Origin: Micromonospora lupini
Lineage (GTDB): Bacteria; Actinomycetota; Actinomycetes; Mycobacteriales; Micromonosporaceae
Length of the DNA stretch: 64,000 nucleotides
Reading direction: 5' to 3'
NCBI RefSeq assembly: GCF_026342015.1
Contig: NZ_JAPENL010000003.1
Span: 1 to 64,000 of the forward strand
The position numbers and the translations under genes are program-made. Position 1 is the first letter of the stretch. Every line of letters begins with the position of its first letter. Below the pieces are notes generated by a model. That model ran no database searches. It was not told where the DNA came from and worked only from the letters and a program-made list of their open reading frames with translations. This document shows, in pieces, positions 59,159 to 64,000 of the stretch.

Positions 59159-61417
59159 TCAGAACAGGCTCAGCGGATCGACCTGGAGACGAACCGGGTC
59201 GGCGGCCTTGCGGGCGGCACGCACCCCGGCGGCCGAGTGCAGGGCCTCGGCGAGCGCGGCGGCCCGCGCCCGGGGCACCCGGACCAGCATCCGCTCCCGC
59301 CCCTCGTCGGCCGGCACCGGCCCGAGCACCTCGGCATCGCCGGGCAGCCGGGCCGCGGCGAGCAGGTCGGCGACCGCCTCGGCCGGACCGGTGACGCTCG
59401 CCATCCGTACCGCCGGCGGGAAGCCCAGCTCGCGGCGCTCGGCCAGCTCCCGGCCGGCGAACCAGGCGGCGTCCCAGCGCAGCAGCGCTTGCACCGGGGC
59501 GAGCGCGCCGTCGGCGACCACCACCACGCGGCCGGCCGGCGCCGGGCGGGCCAGGGCCGCGGCCGCCAGCCACCGGCGCAGCGCCTCCTCACCGGCCCGC
59601 AGGTCGGCCCGGGTCAGCAGGGCCCACGAGTCGAGCAGCAGCACCGCGCCGTAGCCGCCCTCGGCGGCCGGCTCGGCGCCGGGGGTCGCGACGACCAGGG
59701 CGGCCCCGCCGGGCACGTCGGTCAGCACCTCCTCCCGTCCCGAGGTCCGCACCGGCACGTCGGGAAAGGCCCGGCCCAGCTCCTCGGCGGTACGCCGGGC
59801 ACCGGTCACCGCGGCCCGCAGCCGCCGCCCGCCGCACTCCGGACAGGCGTACGCGGCGGCGACCCGGGCGCACCACCGGCAGGCGGGGGTGCCGCCGGCC
59901 GACGGCAGCGCGAGCGGGCCCGCGCAGTGCGCGCAGCGGGCCGGGGTACGGCAGTCGGCGCAGGAGACCGAGGGCAGGTAGCCCCGGCGGGGCACCTGCA
60001 CGAGCACCGGCAGATCCGCCCGCAGGGCGTCGCGGGCAGCCGTCCAGGCCAGGCTGGGCAGCCGGGCGGTGGCCGCACCGGGATCACGGGCGAGCTGCGG
60101 GTCGTCACCGGTCGGCGCGATGGCAGGTATCCGGGCCCGTACCGTCGCCCGGTCCGCGACCACCTCCCGGGCCCAGCCGGTCTCCAGCAGTAGCTGCGCC
60201 TCGGCCGTCCGGGCGTACCCGCCGACCAGCGCGCCGGCCTCGGCGAGCTGCGCCCGGGTGAGCAGCACGTCACGGGCGTGCGGATAGGGCGACCGGGGCT
60301 CGGAGTGCAGGTCGTCCCCGTCGTCCCAGACGGCGACGAGGCCGAGTCGGTCGACCGGGGCGAACATGGCGGCGCGGGTACCGATGACCACCGGCACCTG
60401 CCCGCGCCGGGCGGCGAGGAACGCCCGGTAGCGCCGGGCCGGCCCGAGGGCGGCGGAGAGGGTGACGTGCCGCCCCGGACCCAGCACGCCGGTCAGCGCG
60501 GCGTCGAGACGGTCGAGGTCGCGGGCGTCGGCCACCACGACCACGGCGCCGCGCCCACCTGCGACGGTGGCGGCCACCGCGTCGGCGTAGCGGGCGGCCC
60601 AGTCCTCCCCGGGCAGCGCGGACCAGACCGCGCGGGGCGCCCGGCCGTCGGTGAGCGCCCGCAGCAGCGCCGGACCGGTCGGGTAGTCCCGCCAGCCGCG
60701 CGGGTCGACCGGCTCGACGGCGGACACCGGCCCGACGGCGACCGGCTCGACGGCGGACACCGACCCGACGGCGACCGGCTCGACGGCGGACACCGACCCG
60801 ACGGCCGGCACCGGCCCGACGGCGACCGGCCCGACGGCGGGCACCGGCCCGACGGCCGGCACCGGCCCGACGGCGGGCACCGACTCGACGGAGCCGGGGG
60901 CGGTGGACGCTTCAGCGGTCGCCGGGTCGCCTGTGGCACCGTCGAGGGCGGCGGCGTCCGGTGGGACGGACGCGCCTGTGGTGTGGGGTTCCTTCTCGAC
61001 CCTGGCGTGCCGGGGTGGCACGGCGAGGCGGAGCACGTCGGCGAGGTTGCCCGCGTACCGGTCGGCGACCGCCCGGGCCAGCCGGGCGATCTCGGGCGCC
61101 AGCACCGGCTCGGGCGAGACGACCTTCTCCAGGTAGGCGAGCCGGCCGGTGTGCCCGGAGTCGTCGGCGCGCGACAGCAACCACCCGTCGACGAGCTGCC
61201 CGGCGAAGCGCACCTTCACCCGGGTGCCGGGCACCGCCACGTCGTCCAGCTCGGCGGGCACCAGGTAGTCGAACGGGCGGTCCAGGTGCGCCAGCGGGAC
61301 ATCCACGCAGACGCGCGCGACCGGCGACCCATCCGCGGGTCGCCGGTCGCTACGCCTGGTGGCGGTCAGGCTCCCGCGGCCGACTTGAGGTCGGCGGCCC
61401 GGTCGGTGCTCTCCCAC
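59159..61417 (-). CDS. priA: PriA-like primosomal protein, helicase motifs degenerate
   Basis: About 752 residues. N-terminal 3'BD (DVPLAHLDRPFDYLVP), a helicase-like core without a Walker A lysine loop, and eight zinc-type cysteines (CADC, CAHC, CRWC, CPEC). The DEEH box is WDDGDD. Loss of helicase motifs is usual for actinobacterial PriA. A Val-Pro/Glu-rich repeat linker sits at about 60709-60896. Start uncertain: GTG 61417 overlaps metK; GTG 61306 cuts the conserved N-terminus. Confidence 0.85.
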   Translation of the reverse strand: MGEHRPGRRPQVGRGSLTATRRSDRRPADGSPVARVCVDVPLAHLDRPFDYLVPAELDDVAVPGTRVKVRFAGQLVDGWLLSRADDSGHTGRLAYLEKVVSPEPVLAPEIARLARAVADRYAGNLADVLRLAVPPRHARVEKEPHTTGASVPPDAAALDGATGDPATAEASTAPGSVESVPAVGPVPAVGPVPAVGPVAVGPVPAVGSVSAVEPVAVGSVSAVEPVAVGPVSAVEPVDPRGWRDYPTGPALLRALTDGRAPRAVWSALPGEDWAARYADAVAATVAGGRGAVVVVADARDLDRLDAALTGVLGPGRHVTLSAALGPARRYRAFLAARRGQVPVVIGTRAAMFAPVDRLGLVAVWDDGDDLHSEPRSPYPHARDVLLTRAQLAEAGALVGGYARTAEAQLLLETGWAREVVADRATVRARIPAIAPTGDDPQLARDPGAATARLPSLAWTAARDALRADLPVLVQVPRRGYLPSVSCADCRTPARCAHCAGPLALPSAGGTPACRWCARVAAAYACPECGGRRLRAAVTGARRTAEELGRAFPDVPVRTSGREEVLTDVPGGAALVVATPGAEPAAEGGYGAVLLLDSWALLTRADLRAGEEALRRWLAAAALARPAPAGRVVVVADGALAPVQALLRWDAAWFAGRELAERRELGFPPAVRMASVTGPAEAVADLLAAARLPGDAEVLGPVPADEGRERMLVRVPRARAAALAEALHSAAGVRAARKAADPVRLQVDPLSLF
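60709..60896. repeat. imperfect tandem repeats inside priA
   Basis: Blocks such as GGCTCGACGGCGGACACCGA and CCCGACGGCGACC recur with a period of about 15-33 bp. They encode runs of VGPVPAVGPV and VEPVAVGSVSA. In frame throughout. A likely length-variable (VNTR-type) linker. Confidence 0.75.
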
Positions 61418-62559
61418 GCCAGGTCCGGCAGCTCCCGGCCGAAGTGGCCGTACGCGGCGGTCTGCTGGTAGATCGGGCGGAGCAGGTTGAGGTCCCGGAT
61501 GATCGCGGCCGGGCGCAGGTCGAACACCTCGGAGACGGCCTTCTCGATCGAGGCCACCGGCACGGTCTCGGTGCCGAACGTCTCGATGAACAGGCTCACC
61601 GGGTGCGCCTTGCCGATGGCGTAGGCGACCTGCGCCTCGCACCGCTCGGCCAGGCCGGCGGCGACCACGTTCTTGGCCACCCAGCGCATCGCGTACGCGG
61701 CCGAGCGGTCCACCTTGGACGGGTCCTTGCCGGAGAACGCGCCGCCACCGTGGCGGGCGTACCCGCCGTAGGTGTCGACGATGATCTTGCGACCGGTCAG
61801 GCCCGCGTCACCCATCGGGCCGCCGATCTCGAACCGGCCGGTCGGGTTGACCAGCAGCCGGTAGCCGTCGGTGTCCAGGCCGAGGCTCTCCAGCTCGGGA
61901 GCGATGACGGAGTCGCGCACGTCCGGGGTGAGCAGCGACTCCAGCGAGATGTCCGCGGCGTGCTGGCTGGAGACCACAACGGTGTTGAGGCGGACCGGGC
62001 GCAGCCCCTCGTACTCGATGGTGACCTGGGTCTTGCCGTCCGGACGCAGGTACGGGATGGTGCCGTCTTTGCGCACCGCGGCGAGGCGGCGGGCCAGCCG
62101 GTGGGCGAGCGCGATCGGCAGCGGCATCAGCTCCGGAGTCTCCGAGCAGGCGAAGCCGAACATCATGCCCTGGTCACCGGCGCCCTGCGCGTCCAGCGCG
62201 CTCTCCGACGCGCCGGTGCGCAGCTCGAAGGCGTTGTCCACGCCCTGCGCGATGTCCTCGGACTGCGCGCCGATGGAGACGCTGACCCCGCAGGACGCGC
62301 CGTCGAAACCCTTCTTCGACGAGTCGTAGCCGATGTCGAGGATGGTGCGCCGGACGATGGCGGGGATGTCGGCGTACGCCTTCGTGGTGACCTCACCGGC
62401 GATGTGTACCTGGCCGGTGGTGATCATGGTCTCGACCGCGACCCGGCTGTGCGGATCCTCGGCGAGCAGCGCGTCGAGGATGCCGTCGCTGATCTGGTCG
62501 GCGATCTTGTCCGGGTGGCCTTCCGTGACCGATTCGGACGTGAAGAGGCGGCGTGTCAC
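61366..62559 (-). CDS. metK: S-adenosylmethionine synthase
   Basis: 397 residues. Signatures GHPDKIADQISDGILD, GAGDQGMMFGFA and GGGAFSGKDPSKVDRSAAY are intact. Makes S-adenosylmethionine from methionine and ATP. GTG 62559 has AGGAG about six bases upstream. The stop lies inside the 5' part of priA. Confidence 0.98.
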   Translation of the reverse strand: MTRRLFTSESVTEGHPDKIADQISDGILDALLAEDPHSRVAVETMITTGQVHIAGEVTTKAYADIPAIVRRTILDIGYDSSKKGFDGASCGVSVSIGAQSEDIAQGVDNAFELRTGASESALDAQGAGDQGMMFGFACSETPELMPLPIALAHRLARRLAAVRKDGTIPYLRPDGKTQVTIEYEGLRPVRLNTVVVSSQHAADISLESLLTPDVRDSVIAPELESLGLDTDGYRLLVNPTGRFEIGGPMGDAGLTGRKIIVDTYGGYARHGGGAFSGKDPSKVDRSAAYAMRWVAKNVVAAGLAERCEAQVAYAIGKAHPVSLFIETFGTETVPVASIEKAVSEVFDLRPAAIIRDLNLLRPIYQQTAAYGHFGRELPDLAWESTDRAADLKSAAGA

Positions 62560-62646
62560 GGCACTCCTAAGCGTGTGAGGTCGTTCCGCGGCAGTCTAGT
62601 CACCGCTGCGGCCGGTGTCGGGGTCGGTCGCGCGCTGTTCCACCCG

Positions 62647-63855
62647 TCAGGAGCGGTTGGCCAGCCGCGCCACGACGAGGTCCCACACGGTGTCGGCAAC
62701 GGCCTCCTTGGCCTGCTCCGGCAGACGGCTCACCGAGCCGTCCGCGCCGATGACCGTCACCGTGTTGGTGTCGGCGCCGAAGACCCGGTCCGGACCGACC
62801 TCGTTGACCACGATCAGGTCGGCCCGCTTCCGGGCGAGTTTCGCCCGGCCGTTGGCCTCCGCGTCGCCGGTCTCGGCGGCGAACACGACGAGCACCTGCT
62901 CCGGTCGCTTGCGGTGGCCCAGCTCCGCAGCGATGTCCGGGTTGGTGACGAGCTCGATGGTGGGCGCCACACCGTCGTCCGACTTCTTGATTTTGCCAGG
63001 CGCGTACGCCGCCGGTCGGAAATCGGCCGGAGCCGCCGCCATCACGACCGCGTCGGCCTCGACGGCGGCCTTGAGGGTCGCCTCGCGCAGCTCGGCGGTC
63101 GTGCCCACCCGGACCAGGTCGACCCCGGCGGGGTCGGCGAGGGAGACGTTGGCCGTGATCAGCGTGACCCGCGCGCCCCGGGCGACCGCCGACCGGGCGA
63201 AGGCGTAGCCCTGCTTGCCGGAGGAGCGGTTGCCGAGGAAGCGGACCGGGTCCAGCGGCTCGCGGGTGCCGCCGGCGGTGACCACCAGCCGGCGGCCGGT
63301 CAGGTCGGCGGGGGCGGACACGCCCCGGGCGAGGACCTGGCGGGCGACCGCGAAGATCTCCGCCGGGTCGGGCAGTCGGCCCTTGCCGGAGTCGGCGCCG
63401 GTGAGCCGCCCGACGGCCGGCTCGATGACCCGGACGCCCCGGGACCGCAGCGTGGCGACGTTGGCGACGGTGGCCGGGTGCTCCCACATCTCGGTGTGCA
63501 TGGCCGGGGCCAGCACCACCGGACAGCGGGCGGTCAGCAGCGTGTTGGTCAGCAGGTCGTCGGCGAGCCCGTGGGCGGCCTTGGCGAGCAGGTCGGTGGT
63601 GGTCGGCGCGACCACCACCAGGTCGGCCTGCTGGCCGAGGCGGACGTGCGGCACCTCGTGCACGTCGGACCAGACGTCGTCGGCGACCGGTTGACCGGAG
63701 AGCGCCGCCCAGGTCGGTGCCCCGACGAACTTCAGCGCCGAAGCGGTGGGCACGACACGGACCCGGTGGCCCGACTCGGTGAACAGTCGCAGCAGCTCAC
63801 ACGCCTTGTAGGCGGCGATGCCGCCGCCGACGCCGAGGACGATCGAGGCGGACAT
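62647..63855 (-). CDS. coaBC: bifunctional phosphopantothenoylcysteine decarboxylase/synthetase
   Basis: 402 residues. N-terminal CoaC (about 1-185): GVGGGIAAYKACELL, VPHVRLG with the catalytic His, PAMHTEMW and a flap cysteine in LLTARCPVV. C-terminal CoaB (about 190-400): FLGNRSSGKQGYA and PGKIKKSDD. Two steps of coenzyme A synthesis. Between rpoZ and metK, a conserved order. Confidence 0.97.
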   Translation of the reverse strand: MSASIVLGVGGGIAAYKACELLRLFTESGHRVRVVPTASALKFVGAPTWAALSGQPVADDVWSDVHEVPHVRLGQQADLVVVAPTTTDLLAKAAHGLADDLLTNTLLTARCPVVLAPAMHTEMWEHPATVANVATLRSRGVRVIEPAVGRLTGADSGKGRLPDPAEIFAVARQVLARGVSAPADLTGRRLVVTAGGTREPLDPVRFLGNRSSGKQGYAFARSAVARGARVTLITANVSLADPAGVDLVRVGTTAELREATLKAAVEADAVVMAAAPADFRPAAYAPGKIKKSDDGVAPTIELVTNPDIAAELGHRKRPEQVLVVFAAETGDAEANGRAKLARKRADLIVVNEVGPDRVFGADTNTVTVIGADGSVSRLPEQAKEAVADTVWDLVVARLANRS

Positions 63856-63869
63856 CGACCGGTGCGGGC

Positions 63870-64000
63870 TTACGGCTGGTCGGTCGGCTCGGCGGTGAGC
63901 AGGCCCGCGTTGATCTCGCGCATGGCGATGGAGAGGGGCTTCTCCTGCGGGGTGGTCTCGACGAGCGGGCCGACGTACTCCAGAAGGCCCTCACCGAGCT
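63870..64000 (-). CDS. rpoZ: RNA polymerase omega subunit, 3' part
   Basis: The window holds only the last 43 codons, ending at TAA 63872-63870. The visible protein (LLEYVGPLVETTPQEKPLSI, then AMREINAGLL) is the C-terminal region of actinobacterial omega, which helps assemble RNA polymerase. The 5' part lies past position 64000. Confidence 0.92.
   Translation of the reverse strand, partial: LGEGLLEYVGPLVETTPQEKPLSIAMREINAGLLTAEPTDQP

Overview
The window is a GC-rich actinomycete chromosome segment. The 16S sequence, the gene orders (infC-rpmI-rplT-trmH-pheST-arg, ribD-E-M-BA-H, metK-coaBC-rpoZ) and the protein style point to the Micromonosporaceae, most likely Micromonospora. That placement is an inference from the sequence; no search was run.

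Layout. 1-1437 is a 16S rRNA gene on the minus strand, cut at its 3' end by the window edge. Upstream of it lies a leader with a boxA-like element and three good promoters, then tyrS. 3.4-13.1 kb is mixed housekeeping: a thioesterase, a CNNM/CorC-type membrane protein, two acetyltransferase-type genes, a tandem UspA protein, a CE1759/CE1758-like flavin pair, a MoaD-like protein with an Asp-box repeat protein, a 3-methyladenine glycosylase, a small secreted protein, a small HTH-like regulator and an MmcQ/YjbR protein. 13.1-21.6 kb is a complete arginine operon, argCJBDFRGH, in which all seven junctions are 4-bp stop/start overlaps. Its promoter is embedded in ARG-box-like sites.

21.6-31.1 kb looks like accessory DNA set between argC and pheT. 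It holds an XRE regulator with a divergent small CxxC protein and a 5-FCL-like gene, then a gene-free stretch. That stretch carries an integrative-element-like scar (hairpin plus tRNA-Lys-like 3' half) and a chimeric pseudogene in which an internal piece of argC is fused to the 3' end of pheT. After it comes a compact candidate system: a SARP/NB-ARC regulator, an ABC transporter without a peptidase domain, a MauD/TlpA-like thiol oxidoreductase (CxxC), a MauE-like membrane protein (CRCFG), a 71-residue peptide with ten cysteines, and an S26 signal peptidase translated right behind pheT. I read this as a disulfide-rich secreted peptide (RiPP-like) system. Its two divergent promoters share one layout: two TGTA-type heptamers 11 bp apart, 8 bp, then TAGCGT. 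This is the arrangement expected for SARP binding.

31.1-37.5 kb is translation: pheT, pheS, a TrmH/SpoU methyltransferase, rplT, rpmI and infC, with an apparent ATC start and an attenuator-like leader on infC. 37.8-42.3 kb holds a PH-domain protein, hisG-hisE and a polar amino-acid ABC transporter. 42.4-46.9 kb is the riboflavin operon under an FMN riboswitch. 47-50.7 kb has rpe coupled to a response-regulator diguanylate cyclase, and tandem duplicated septum-formation-type lipoproteins. 50.8-53.7 kb is rsmB-fmt-def. 53.8-57.9 kb has an HTH-NB-ARC-TPR regulator divergent from a secreted S1 protease. 58-64 kb holds a nucleotide-kinase/ParB-like fusion, a degenerate priA with a repeat-rich linker, metK, coaBC and the 3' part of rpoZ.
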